Under the pieces are notes generated by a model. That model worked only from the letters and a program-made list of their open reading frames with translations, ran no database searches and was not told the origin of the DNA. From CBDCNP01 sp965222425 (GTDB lineage Bacteria > Acidobacteriota > Vicinamibacteria > Marinacidobacterales > DATDRI01), in assembly GCA_965222425.1 (NCBI GenBank), contig CBDCTW010000022.1, positions 930,001 to 994,000 on the forward strand: a stretch of 64,000 nt of DNA, written 5' to 3'. Numbering within the stretch: the first letter of the stretch is position 1; the number at the start of each line of letters is the position of its first letter. Made by a program: the position numbers and the translations under genes. Of this stretch, positions 52,300 to 61,920 are shown piece by piece.

Positions 52300-53886
52300 C
52301 TAACTCAAAACCTCGGCGATCTTCGGCGCCGATCGCAGGGTCAGTGCGACGAACGTCAGCGTGCCGTTGGTGCAGCCGCTGGTGGGCATGGTGGGTGCCC
52401 CCACCACGAAGAGATTCCCGTGGTCGTGGGTGCGTCCATAGCTGTCGCACACGCTCTCGGCAGGGTCGGTCCCCATGCGACAGCCGCCGCCGGGATGAGC
52501 CAGCAGCATCCCTCCCCAATTCTCAGTGAGGACTCTGCCGCCGTTGGCGCGCGCCATGCGCTCGAAGACACCGAGCAGATGCTTGCGAACTCGATCCTCC
52601 CGCTCGATGGTGGCGGCGTCGAAACGCTGTCCGATCTTCGGCATCGGATCGCCGTAGCGGTTGCGATTCGACGGATCCAACGTGAGCTTGCTTTCGATAT
52701 CCGGATGGACGTCGTAATTGCCGCGTACCCGAGCCGAGGCGCGCTTCGTCCGACCCCGCCAATCGTCGAGCAGCTCGTCTCCGAACAGCAACCGTCCTTT
52801 CCCATTTCGCAGGCGCGCGGTTCGAGCGTAGTCGGTATCCCATATCCTAAGATCGTGACGCACGTAGGGCTGGTCGGTGGGACACCTAAGGAACTGCCGC
52901 GAGACCAAACTGTTGGTCTCGTTCATACCAGGATAGAGTCTTGCGTCCAACTCGACGTCCGCCCAGCCGAAGGCGTGGCCGTTGATGTATCGACCCACCA
53001 GACCGGAGCTATTGGCAATGCCATTCGGAAACCGGGAGTTGGCCGATAACAAAAGAAGATGCGAGCTCCAAGCGTATCCGCTGGCAATGACGAAAGCCCT
53101 CGCTTCGTACTCGACCGGCTCGTCCGGACGATCTTGGTGACGCGCTTCGGCCTTCACGATTCGAGAGTTGCTATCGTGCAAAACGAGCTTCCGCACCAGG
53201 GTCCGATCGTGGAGCTCGAGCTTCTTGGCGTCCAGAAGTTTCATATACGTGAAGTCCGGTGAGTACTTGGCGCCCGTCGGGCAGATGTTGCAAGTCGCAC
53301 AGCGCATGCAAATCGAGCGGCCATCGTAGGGCACGGTGTTCTTGGCTACCGGCGTGACCCAGAATTGGATGCCACTCTTCTCGGCCCACGCCTTGAGCTG
53401 CTTCAAGTTGTAGTTGAGCTCCATGGGCGGCATGGGATAGCGCTCCGAGCGCTCGTCCTCGGGGAAGGGTCCCGGTTCACCGGCGACGCCCATGCGTCGC
53501 TCGGCCTCACAATAGAATCTCTCGAGCTCTTCCCATGCCAGAGGCCAGTCGACCGCCAGTCCGTAGAGGGAACGTAATCTCAGATCTTCTTGAGAAAAAC
53601 GATTGGTCGTTCCGCCCCAATGAAGCGCCAGGCCTCCCACCGCCATCGTTTGAAAGAGTATACCTTCTCCCTTTTGGTCTTCGATGTGGTCGCCGGGCCA
53701 CGGGTTTTCCCCGTACTCGAGGTATCGCTGGCGATAGCGCATCCGGTTCTCGAAATCGAAGATGCGATTTCCTGCCTCGACTACCGTGATGCTTGCGCCA
53801 GGTGCGAGCTCGGTGATTTTTTCGGCGAGGAGCGCGGCGGAAATTCCTCCACCGATGATGCAGATGTCACTTTCGAAGCGACGCAC
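52300..53886 (-). CDS. GMC oxidoreductase, FAD subunit of a gluconate-dehydrogenase-like complex
   Basis: 528 residues from a GTG at 53886 overlapping the upstream stop by one base (TAGTG). FAD-binding GGGISAALLAEKI at 12-24; GGLALHWGGTTNRF, the second GMC signature, at 84-97; C-terminal HPGGGCRMG with the catalytic-site histidine and GCTNGTLT. Four cysteines in CMRCATCNICP (C193, C196, C199, C202) resemble the cluster-binding segment of bacterial FAD-dependent glucose/fructose/gluconate dehydrogenases. With the subunit-3 gene just upstream it should form a membrane- or periplasm-side sugar or polyol dehydrogenase; no cytochrome subunit is linked. Confidence 0.87.
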   Translation of the reverse strand: MRRFESDICIIGGGISAALLAEKITELAPGASITVVEAGNRIFDFENRMRYRQRYLEYGENPWPGDHIEDQKGEGILFQTMAVGGLALHWGGTTNRFSQEDLRLRSLYGLAVDWPLAWEELERFYCEAERRMGVAGEPGPFPEDERSERYPMPPMELNYNLKQLKAWAEKSGIQFWVTPVAKNTVPYDGRSICMRCATCNICPTGAKYSPDFTYMKLLDAKKLELHDRTLVRKLVLHDSNSRIVKAEARHQDRPDEPVEYEARAFVIASGYAWSSHLLLLSANSRFPNGIANSSGLVGRYINGHAFGWADVELDARLYPGMNETNSLVSRQFLRCPTDQPYVRHDLRIWDTDYARTARLRNGKGRLLFGDELLDDWRGRTKRASARVRGNYDVHPDIESKLTLDPSNRNRYGDPMPKIGQRFDAATIEREDRVRKHLLGVFERMARANGGRVLTENWGGMLLAHPGGGCRMGTDPAESVCDSYGRTHDHGNLFVVGAPTMPTSGCTNGTLTFVALTLRSAPKIAEVLS

Positions 53887-54449
53887 TAGTCTTTACCGGG
53901 AAGTGGTGACGGCTCGTTTCCCGCGCCAGGCAGCCCTCGACAGGTCTTGCGTCCGATGTCGGCTCGGTAGCAGAGGTCGTTCGCCTCGCTGCGGTTGAAG
54001 TAGAAGCTCATGAGATCCGAGACGATATGTCGTCCGTCGGGAAGGGAAGGCAGGTCTTCGATGCCGGCGTCGGCCAGTGCTTTCTTCAGAACTGTCGTGA
54101 ACGATGCTGCGTTCTGCCCTGCGGCGGCGATCGCCTGTAGCTGCGCTTCGTAGACCTCGACCTTGATCTCGGGAGTGCGCGGGGCGTCAAGACGACCCGG
54201 CTGGTGGGGCATCTTTTCACCCGAGGAGTACTCGCGAAGCCATCTCAGGAACCCGGTGACGACTTGATTGACTCCGGACTCGCCGAGGGAGCTTGGCAGC
54301 ACACTGGCGCCGATGTGCCGAAGTGTAGCCACCTCTTTTTCATCGAATTGAATCGGCCTGACGAGCGGCCTCGCCCAGCCGAACCGCCCCAGAAACGAGG
54401 AGGCCGGCAGGAGCCAACCGAGCCAGTTTAGGAAGGTTCGTCGCTTCAT
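53886..54449 (-). CDS. Gluconate 2-dehydrogenase subunit 3 family protein (Tat)
   Basis: 187 residues with a Tat leader (KRRTFLNWLGWLLPASSFLG). Middle region VATLRHIGASVLPSSLGESG and end SFYFNRSEANDLCYRADIGR match the subunit-3 family, which carries the FAD subunit across the membrane through its twin-arginine signal. The GMC subunit itself has no signal, which fits co-export. First gene of subunit 3 - GMC - DUF885 - (arginase pseudogene). The promoter must lie in 54450-54617, shared with the divergent binding-protein gene. Confidence 0.85.
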   Translation of the reverse strand: MKRRTFLNWLGWLLPASSFLGRFGWARPLVRPIQFDEKEVATLRHIGASVLPSSLGESGVNQVVTGFLRWLREYSSGEKMPHQPGRLDAPRTPEIKVEVYEAQLQAIAAAGQNAASFTTVLKKALADAGIEDLPSLPDGRHIVSDLMSFYFNRSEANDLCYRADIGRKTCRGLPGAGNEPSPLPGKD

Positions 54450-54617
54450 TGAGTCCCGCCGCCAGGATGAATGCTATTCTTATCACACTGACCTTCGATG
54501 TATACTGTCGACGGCGCTGACTGGGCTGCTTGACATCCTGTCTGGAGCTGGGTAGTTTCGTGGGAACGCTCTAACTCGGTTGATCTGGCCGTCAGCCCCG
54601 AGAGCTGGAGGTTCGCG

Positions 54618-55496
54618 ATGGCTCCAACACTTACCCGGATCAAAGTGGCACCCACCGGTATGCGCCTCAACGAGTGGGTCGCCATGGAGGAAGGTTTTTA
54701 CAAGGACGCCGGCTTCGCAGTCGACATGCAGTGGGAACAACTCAAGGCCGAGCAGGGCTCCTGGGACACATACAAAGAGCGGCCGCAGGACTTGCCGTTC
54801 CTGAAAGGAACCGCGGAGATCACGTCTGCCTGCGCCTGGGGTAGCGTCTGCAATGCCGGCGCAGGAATGGGAAAGTTCATTCCGGACGTGTACGGCATCT
54901 CGCCCTGGGCAATCTACGTGCGCCCCGATTCCAAGATCGGGAAGCCTGAAGACTTGAGGGACGTTCCGATCGCCGTCGGCTCACGGGCCGGCAGCCACTT
55001 TAGCGTGCCGCTCAACCTAGAGCCGATCATGCCGCTGGAGAACATCAAGACCGTCGGTTTGGGCGGTTTCGGGGTCCGCCTGAAGGCGCTCGAGAATGGA
55101 GACTTCGAAGCGGTCAGCCTGCTCCCGCCGCAGGTCGACATGGCGCAGCAGCTCGGCTTTCGAAAGATCATGGACGGAGAGTTGAAGACCTTGTGGTGGG
55201 TGGACTCTGACACGGATACCGAAATGCTCCGACTGTACTTCGAAGTCCTCGAGAGAGCCGAAAAGGCGATCCAGGCCGACACGGCCCGTTACTTGCCTCT
55301 CTGGAAGTACAGCAACCCGGAACAGTACAAAGACCATGCGTGGGATTACAGCTCTTTCGGACGCGGCGAGCGCTTCGTTCACGCGCCTCTGCCGCGAAAA
55401 GACTTCGACGACATCATGGCGCAAGTCACTCGCTGGGGCCTGGACGAACACCTAGAGGAGAGGGCCTTCGACAAGCTCACTTTGACCGTCAAGTAG
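54618..55496 (+). CDS. NMT1/THI5-like substrate-binding domain protein without signal peptide
   Basis: 292 residues; GGAGG lies 6 nt before the ATG. Fold features: LNEWVAMEEGFYKDAGFAVD, GTAEITSACAWGSVCNAGAG, WAIYVRPDSKIGKPEDLRDV, VGSRAGSHFSV. These belong to periplasmic binding proteins of the NMT1 group (thiamin precursor, taurine, nitrate type). Here the protein begins MAPTLTRIKVAPTG with no leader, so it should stay in the cytoplasm. It opens a plus-strand operon with acyl-CoA synthetase, hyuB and hyuA. It may be an enzyme or sensor rather than a transporter part. Confidence 0.72.
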   Translation: MAPTLTRIKVAPTGMRLNEWVAMEEGFYKDAGFAVDMQWEQLKAEQGSWDTYKERPQDLPFLKGTAEITSACAWGSVCNAGAGMGKFIPDVYGISPWAIYVRPDSKIGKPEDLRDVPIAVGSRAGSHFSVPLNLEPIMPLENIKTVGLGGFGVRLKALENGDFEAVSLLPPQVDMAQQLGFRKIMDGELKTLWWVDSDTDTEMLRLYFEVLERAEKAIQADTARYLPLWKYSNPEQYKDHAWDYSSFGRGERFVHAPLPRKDFDDIMAQVTRWGLDEHLEERAFDKLTLTVK

Positions 55497-55540
55497 TTGG
55501 CGGTCTCGCCCAAAAGCGCGCCCCCTTTTAACACTTACGG

Positions 55541-57613
55541 ATGACCGACCCCATCGTTTCGCTCATAGCACCTCGCCGGGTCGCGGTCTTCGGCGGGTCG
55601 AACGATCCTCGAAAGCTCGGTAATTTCCTTTTAGAGAATCTGAAGCGTTACGGATACGAGGGCGACATCCTACCGGTCCACCCTCGCGAGAAGCAGGTTG
55701 CAGGGCTTAAGGCCTACCCGTCCCTGGAAAAGCTGCCCGAAGATCCCGACGTCGCACTCATTTGCCTTCCCGCGAGCTCGGTACGCCCGGTGGTGGCGAG
55801 TTGTGCCGAAGCGGGCATCCGATCCGCCATTGTCTATACCTGTGGCTTCGGGGAGGGCGATCAACACGACGAGGCCGAAAAAGAAGCACTGCGCAAGCTC
55901 GCCCAAGAGAAGGGCATTCGGATCTTGGGTCCTAATTGCATGGGGGCCTATAACGTCGCCGGGCGCTTCAACGCCACCTTCTTCAAGGACCTTCCCACCG
56001 AGCCGGGTGAAGTAGGTTTTATTTCTCAAGCCGGATCAGTGGGCGGGATCCTGTTTCATGGCTTGAAGGATCTGGGGGTAGGGCTGTCCAAATACTTCGC
56101 CACTGGCAACATGGTCGATATCGACCAAACCGATCTGCTGCTACATCTGGCGCAGGATCCCAAAACGCGTGTGATCGCGCTTTACCTCGAGACGGTCCAG
56201 AACCCCGCTCGTTTTCTCAAAGAAGCGGCCAAGGTGGCTCTCGAGAAGCCGACGGTCGTCTTCAAATCGGGGACCACGGCCGTAGGGGCGCGTGCCGCCC
56301 TTTCCCATACCGGGAACCTCGCGGGGGAGACCGAGCTCATATCGGCCGCCCTGGCGCGCCTAGGCATCCTCCAGGCAAAAACCACCGAGGAGTTTCTGGA
56401 CGCCATCAAGGCCTTGAGTACGTCCTCCGCTTGCGTCCCGAAGAGCCGCCGGCTCGCCATCTTGACGATCTCGGGAGGGGCCAGCGTCGTAGCCAGTGAC
56501 GCCTGTGAATCCCACGCCCTAGAGCTCCCCGAGCCAACCGAGGAGACGCGGGAAACACTGCGTCACCTCGTGCCGGCCTTCGGCTCGACCAAGAACCCGG
56601 TAGACATGACTGCACAGATCCCGGTGGCGAATTATGCGCCGGCGGTGGCAGCGACGATGAGCGATTCCCGGATAGACGGCTGTATCGCAATGAACGTGAA
56701 CCTCGATCTCCCCGAGTTCGGGGACGCCTTTGCTCGAGCGGCCGCCGCCGGGGCGCCCGTCATCGCTTTCGTTCTCGAAACGCCGAAGATACTGAGCCGA
56801 TTCCAAGAGGCGGGCATTCCTAACTTCCCTACCCCAGAGCGCGCAGTGAGCGCCTATGCGTCACTCGTTCGTTTCGGGGAGATCCAGGCTCGGGCGAGGG
56901 CCCGTCGAGACGAACATGATAAACCGGGGACCAGCATCCCCGATCCCCGTCTCGCTTCCATCCGCACCGGCGGCGGCACCATCGACGAAGTCACGACCAA
57001 GAAAGCGCTGGCGGACTGCGGCATCGAAGTCGTAAGCGAGGAAACGGTCTCCGTTTCAGACGACGCCGAGAGCGTCGCGGTGAGACTCGGTTATCCCGTG
57101 GCGGTCAAGATCCTCGACCCCGCCATCGGCCATAAGACGGAGGCGGGTGGCGTTCTCTTGGGGATTGCAAACAAAAAGGAGCTCGACGACGCAGTGCAGA
57201 GTATGAGGGAGCGCTTCGGAAAAGAAGCCCGGCTCGTCATTCAAAAGATGGCACCGCCGGGGATGGAATGGATTTTGGGAATCAAGCGTGCCGCGGGATA
57301 CCCTCCGGCCGTTGTCTGTGGAGCGGGAGGAGTGCTGTCCGAGCTCGTCCGTGACGTCTCGGTTCGCCTTTGCCCCCTGGATGAACATGACGCGAGAGAG
57401 ATGATTACCGAGACGCGCGCCGGGAGGCTGCTCGGCGGATGGCGGGGTAGTGGTCCTTTGGATCGTGAAGCGTTGGTTACGACGCTGCTGCGGCTTTCGG
57501 AGCTTGCACTCAACAGTCCGACCCTTCAGGAGCTCGATGTGAATCCTTTCATTCTTTCTGAGACCGGCGGCGTGGTCGTTGATGCGCTGGCGGTAGTGCA
57601 AGACGCGAGGTAA
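55541..57613 (+). CDS. ADP-forming acyl-CoA synthetase (fused alpha-beta, NDP-forming)
   Basis: 690 residues: CoA-binding domain (RRVAVFGGSNDPRKLG at 12-27), succinyl-CoA ligase-like domain with the phosphohistidine loop ALSHTGNLAG (H256), and a C-terminal ATP-grasp domain (about 470-690; YPVAVKILDPAIGHKTEAGG). It interconverts an acyl-CoA plus ADP and Pi with free acid plus ATP, or activates acids such as acetate, pimelate or aryl acids. Five bp separate it from hyuB, so a carboxylate formed by HyuAB may be activated here, or the reverse. Confidence 0.88.
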   Translation: MTDPIVSLIAPRRVAVFGGSNDPRKLGNFLLENLKRYGYEGDILPVHPREKQVAGLKAYPSLEKLPEDPDVALICLPASSVRPVVASCAEAGIRSAIVYTCGFGEGDQHDEAEKEALRKLAQEKGIRILGPNCMGAYNVAGRFNATFFKDLPTEPGEVGFISQAGSVGGILFHGLKDLGVGLSKYFATGNMVDIDQTDLLLHLAQDPKTRVIALYLETVQNPARFLKEAAKVALEKPTVVFKSGTTAVGARAALSHTGNLAGETELISAALARLGILQAKTTEEFLDAIKALSTSSACVPKSRRLAILTISGGASVVASDACESHALELPEPTEETRETLRHLVPAFGSTKNPVDMTAQIPVANYAPAVAATMSDSRIDGCIAMNVNLDLPEFGDAFARAAAAGAPVIAFVLETPKILSRFQEAGIPNFPTPERAVSAYASLVRFGEIQARARARRDEHDKPGTSIPDPRLASIRTGGGTIDEVTTKKALADCGIEVVSEETVSVSDDAESVAVRLGYPVAVKILDPAIGHKTEAGGVLLGIANKKELDDAVQSMRERFGKEARLVIQKMAPPGMEWILGIKRAAGYPPAVVCGAGGVLSELVRDVSVRLCPLDEHDAREMITETRAGRLLGGWRGSGPLDREALVTTLLRLSELALNSPTLQELDVNPFILSETGGVVVDALAVVQDAR

Positions 57614-57618
57614 GAACC

Positions 57619-59550
57619 ATGTCGGTGATGAGCTGGGATGAATTCTCCGTCGACGAACCCATTTCTTTAGGCCGGGAGCCGAAAGATCTCCCGAGACTGA
57701 AACGGCCCGACCTGGAGCTCGATCAAATTACAGGCTACAGGATCTATCGCAACATCTTTTCTATTTGCGAGCAGATGGACGCCACCGTCAAGGCCTGCGC
57801 CTATTCTCCGATCGTGGCGATCGGCAAGGATTACTCTTGTGCGGTCTTCACCCCGGACACGCGGCTGATCGCTCAGGCGGCCAACAATGCCGTTCACTTG
57901 GCCTCGATGCATTTCGCGGTCGAGGCCAGCGTGCGCGAGGTGGGAGTCGAGAACCTGAAACCCGGGGATGTGATCGCGGTCAACGATCCCTATCGCGGCG
58001 GCAGCCACTTGCCCGATCTCACCGTCACCCGCCCGGTCTTCTACAAGGACAAGTTAGTCATGCTCGCCGCCAGCCGCACCCATCACGGCGACGTCGGCGG
58101 GGTCACCCCCGGAAGTTTTCCGATCAGCGATTCCAACTTCGCGGAAGGACTGCGTATTCCTCCCGTCAAATGGTACGACGCCGGGAAACTGAACGAGGAT
58201 TTGAGCAAGCTCATTCTGAACAACGTGAGGGTCCCTATCGAATACTGGGGTGACTTCGAGGCACAAGTTGCCGCTGCCAAGGTCGCGGAGCGAAGAATTC
58301 TCGCCCTTATCAATCGATACGGAGTCGACGCCGTGATCGTGTCGGTCATGGACTACATGGATTACACCGAGCGGGGTTTACGAGCCGAATTGTCCCAGAT
58401 TCCAGACGGCAGCTATACCGCAGAAGACTTCATCGACGGAGATGGCATCAACACCCAGAAGTACCGAATCCAAGTGAAAGTGACTATCGATGGCGACAAC
58501 GCGTACTGTGATTTCAGCGGCACCGACCCACAGGCCGAGGGACCCATCAACGCCGTCTTCGGAGTGACGGCTTCTTCTGTGGTCAATGCCTTTCTACACG
58601 TCACGGATCCCGAATTGATGCCCAACCACGGGTTTTATCGGCCCCTGCACATTAAGGCACCGCAAGGCACCATCGTAAACCCTAGGTTCCCGGCTCCCGT
58701 CGTGATGGGCAACATCGACACCGCGATGCGCATCGTCGAGGTCATCTGGCAGGCCCTGGTTCCGATCATTCCGGAGCGCATCGTGGGGTGTCCGACCGGC
58801 GTCGGCAACAACATGCATGGCGGAGGGTTCGATCCGCGTAGCAAGAAGGCAGACCCTTACGTCTGGAACTTCTGGCCGCAGGGCGGATACGGAGGGCGCG
58901 CCACCAAAGACGGATGGCACGCCACGATTGGAGAGGTGGGCAACGACTTGGATTTTCCGGCTGAGGTGTGGGAGTTCCGATACCCGTGGCTCATCGAGAA
59001 GTACTCGCTTTCCAACGGCTCCTGCGGTCACGGCAAGTATCGCGGCGGTTGTGGAACGACGTGGCGATTGAAGGCCATCGGGCACAACTCCGTCGTCGGA
59101 GTCACGGGCGATCGGGCCCGAACACCCGCATGGGGGGTTCTCGGCGGATGGCCCGGCAGCACACTCAAGTTTCTGGTGCACCGCAAAGATGGCACCACGG
59201 AGGAACCGGCGCCTGAAACTGTGAAGGTATCGGGCATCAAAATTAGTGACGGGGATTCCGTCGAATCGATTGTTCATGGCGCGGGAGGATACGGTCCTCC
59301 ATTCGAGCGCGACCCCGAGGCCGTGCGTCGCGACGTGCAGGATGAGATCTTCGAGTTCGAAATCGCGGCCAAAGTCTATGGCGTCGTTCTCGATCCAGAG
59401 AGCTTGGAGATCGACATGGACGCAACCAAGGCGCTGCGCAAGCGCATCAAGTCGTCCTATTCTGCGCGGTACGAGAAGGACCCGGTGATCGTGCGGGAGC
59501 CCACCTACGGCGACGCGACGAAACTCGGCCGGAAGGGTGGCCAGTCATGA
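57619..59550 (+). CDS. hyuB: Hydantoinase B / oxoprolinase family subunit, third copy (long form)
   Basis: 643 residues, about 65 longer than the two other HyuB proteins in the window because of an N-terminal extension (MSVMSWDEFSVDEPISLG...) and internal insertions. Core: QITGYRIYRNIFSICEQMDAT, VIAVNDPYRGGSHLPDLTVT, ASRTHHGDVGGVTPGS, and the closing VHGAGGYGPPFERDPEAV, where the usual poly-Gly TGGGGG is shorter. The order hyuB before hyuA and the length suggest a different subfamily, in the direction of acetophenone/acetone carboxylase-like or lactamase subunits. The stop overlaps hyuA by 4 bp. Confidence 0.87.
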   Translation: MSVMSWDEFSVDEPISLGREPKDLPRLKRPDLELDQITGYRIYRNIFSICEQMDATVKACAYSPIVAIGKDYSCAVFTPDTRLIAQAANNAVHLASMHFAVEASVREVGVENLKPGDVIAVNDPYRGGSHLPDLTVTRPVFYKDKLVMLAASRTHHGDVGGVTPGSFPISDSNFAEGLRIPPVKWYDAGKLNEDLSKLILNNVRVPIEYWGDFEAQVAAAKVAERRILALINRYGVDAVIVSVMDYMDYTERGLRAELSQIPDGSYTAEDFIDGDGINTQKYRIQVKVTIDGDNAYCDFSGTDPQAEGPINAVFGVTASSVVNAFLHVTDPELMPNHGFYRPLHIKAPQGTIVNPRFPAPVVMGNIDTAMRIVEVIWQALVPIIPERIVGCPTGVGNNMHGGGFDPRSKKADPYVWNFWPQGGYGGRATKDGWHATIGEVGNDLDFPAEVWEFRYPWLIEKYSLSNGSCGHGKYRGGCGTTWRLKAIGHNSVVGVTGDRARTPAWGVLGGWPGSTLKFLVHRKDGTTEEPAPETVKVSGIKISDGDSVESIVHGAGGYGPPFERDPEAVRRDVQDEIFEFEIAAKVYGVVLDPESLEIDMDATKALRKRIKSSYSARYEKDPVIVREPTYGDATKLGRKGGQS

Positions 59551-61604
59551 AGCAACTCGGAGTCGACGTCGGCGGGACCTTTACGGACGCGGTCTTGTGG
59601 GACAGCAAGACCGGGGAGATCCGCACCTCGAAAGCGGCCACCACACCCCATGACGTCAGCGAAGGCGTAATCTCTGCAATCAACGAGCTCACGACCGCCT
59701 ACAACGAAATCGACGTCATCGTGCACGGGACAACGGTGGGTATCAACACCATGCTTCAGAAAAAGCTACCCAAGGTGGGGATGCTCGTCACCAAAGGCTT
59801 TCGGGACCTCCTGGACATCCAGAGGATCTACAAACATTGGGGAAAAACGTATTGGTCCTCTCCCTATGACCTGCAGAGCGACAAGCCTGATCCGATCGTC
59901 CGGCGCTATTTGAGAGGCGAAGTCGATGAGCGGGTCACATACCCCGGAACCGTGATCAAAGTTATTGACGAAGACAACGTGCGCGAGGCGGCAAGCGCTC
60001 TATTGAAAGAAGAGGGCCTCACCGGGATCGCGGTCGTCTACCTCTGGTCGTTCCTGCACCCGGATCACGAGCTCAAGACGAGGAAGGTGCTACGCGACGC
60101 GGGGTATCAGGGCAACATCGCGCTCTCTCACGAGGTCGCACCGATCTTCCATGAGTTCGAGCGCATGATCACAACCGTCATCAATGCCAGCCTCATGGAA
60201 GTCATGGGGCGCTACATAGCGAATCTCGAGAAACAGCTGAAGGACCGAAAATTCAGCGGGCGGCTGGCGATCATGCAGTCCAGCGGCGGGCTCATGGACG
60301 TCGAGATGACGAAGAAGCGGCCCATCTACACGCTGATATCTGGTCCTGCCGGTGGCGTCACCGCGGGCAAAGCCATCGCCGATTTGTGCCAGATCGGCGA
60401 CGTGATCACCGCGGACGTTGGTGGCACGACGTTCGACGTATCGGTGATCCAAAAGGGTAAGGTCGAGACGGTCCTCGAGAAGAACTTTCTTGAGTACCCG
60501 ATACGGATTCCGTTCCTGAACATTCATTCCATCGGGGCGGGCGGGGGCAGCATCGTTTGGATCGACAAGGGGAGCGCGCTCCGAGTCGGCCCGGAGAGCG
60601 CCGGTGCGGAGCCGGGACCCGCTTGTTACGGGAACAGCGAGCTACCCACCATCACCGACTGCAATCTAATCTTAGGTCGTTTGGACAGCGAAACCTTCTT
60701 CGGCGGGCGCCAGAAGCTGGATGTGGACCGCGCCCGAAGCGCCATGGAACCCCTGGCCAGCCAGCTCAGGCTCAAGGTCGAGGATGCGGCCGAGCTGGCG
60801 GTCCAGGTCGTCAACACCAACATGGCAGCGGCGATCTCCATGATGACCGTAGAGCGCGGCGTCGATCCTGAAGAATTCTCGATCATCGCTTTTGGAGGTG
60901 GCGGAGGATTACACCTCGTCGACATCGGAGTGGAGATGGGCGCGCGTTCCGTCATCATGCCGAAGACCGCCCCCCATATGTCTGCCCTAGGATTGGCGGT
61001 CACCAGCTACCGGCACGTCGCCTCGTTCACTAAGCTCCAAACCATTCAATCTGTCCCGGTGGAGGAGATCGAATTCGCGTTCCGTGAACTGGAAGAAGAG
61101 GCCACTAAGGTCCTGCAAGACTACGGCGTGAAGCCACAGGACATCGAGCTGCACCGCATCGCAGACATGCGTTATCACAAGGAAGAGTGGAACACGCAGG
61201 TCGATGTACCTCGGCCACTCCCTTCTGTTGAAGTTCTGGCGAACTTGTTCAACTCCATCAAGTCCGACGTGTATGCGACCGAGAGAACCATCGATGAACC
61301 GATCGACGCGGTCAACTATCACGTCGTCGGCATCGGTCACCCGGCGGAACGAGAGTTCGACTGGACGGTGCTCAGCGCGGACGGTGGCAAATCGGAGAGT
61401 CGAGGACCGCTCAAGTCCACCAAAATGTTCATAAACGCGAAGTGGGAAGAATCATCGGTCTATGATCGCGGCAGCCTCGCAAAGGGCCAGAAGATCGCGG
61501 GCCCGGCGCTCATCGAAGCCGATGCGCAGACCGTTTTCCTTCCCAAGGATTATTCCGCGGACGTAGACCCTTGGGGCAATTTGGTGATCGATTTGAAAGG
61601 CTGA
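59547..61604 (+). CDS. hyuA: Hydantoinase A / oxoprolinase family subunit (ATPase), third copy
   Basis: 685 residues: LGVDVGGTFTDAVLWDSKTG at the start, TADVGGTTFDVSVIQKG, HSIGAGGGSIVWIDKG, AFGGGGGLHLVDIGVEMG. The last motif lacks the usual GGAGPMHA of the other two copies, supporting a separate subfamily. Translation is coupled to hyuB (ATGA). Predicted ATP-dependent cyclic-amide hydrolase or carboxylase subunit. A hairpin starts directly after the stop codon. Confidence 0.88.
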   Translation: MKQLGVDVGGTFTDAVLWDSKTGEIRTSKAATTPHDVSEGVISAINELTTAYNEIDVIVHGTTVGINTMLQKKLPKVGMLVTKGFRDLLDIQRIYKHWGKTYWSSPYDLQSDKPDPIVRRYLRGEVDERVTYPGTVIKVIDEDNVREAASALLKEEGLTGIAVVYLWSFLHPDHELKTRKVLRDAGYQGNIALSHEVAPIFHEFERMITTVINASLMEVMGRYIANLEKQLKDRKFSGRLAIMQSSGGLMDVEMTKKRPIYTLISGPAGGVTAGKAIADLCQIGDVITADVGGTTFDVSVIQKGKVETVLEKNFLEYPIRIPFLNIHSIGAGGGSIVWIDKGSALRVGPESAGAEPGPACYGNSELPTITDCNLILGRLDSETFFGGRQKLDVDRARSAMEPLASQLRLKVEDAAELAVQVVNTNMAAAISMMTVERGVDPEEFSIIAFGGGGGLHLVDIGVEMGARSVIMPKTAPHMSALGLAVTSYRHVASFTKLQTIQSVPVEEIEFAFRELEEEATKVLQDYGVKPQDIELHRIADMRYHKEEWNTQVDVPRPLPSVEVLANLFNSIKSDVYATERTIDEPIDAVNYHVVGIGHPAEREFDWTVLSADGGKSESRGPLKSTKMFINAKWEESSVYDRGSLAKGQKIAGPALIEADAQTVFLPKDYSADVDPWGNLVIDLKG

Positions 61605-61920
61605 GCAGGGTGCTCGACAGTTCACACCGCACCCTGCGCGAGGAGCCATCAGCTGTCCCGAAGCCGCTTGCCGGCGAAGGGACGGCGGTGGGGTCAGATC
61701 GTGTCGGCCGCCAAAAGAGGTCGGTGCTACTAATCGACACCGCCAGGCGGGCTTTCAGATCGTGGTGGCCGTCAAACGAAGTCGTGCCATCGAACAAGGT
61801 GGCCAGACGGCGGTGGGGCCCCGCCGCATTAAGGAGCGAGCCCGGCCGCGGAGTCGGCCGACGAAAGGTGCGCCGAGCGAGGAGCGAGCGCGCACTGATG
61901 CAGAAAATAGGAGAGACCTC
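61605..61920 (+). other. Long leader between hyuA and the small gene: hairpin and imperfect direct repeats
   Basis: GCAGGGTGC (61605-61613) and GCACCCTGC (61629-61637) form a 9-bp stem right after the hyuA stop, without a U-tract. Further on, CAGATCGTG...GGCCG...AAA...GTCG occurs twice (about 61696 and 61757), and ACGGCGGTGGGG occurs twice (about 61681 and 61808). No gene with a ribosome-binding site is evident. It could be an attenuator or processing site separating the operon halves. Confidence 0.4.
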
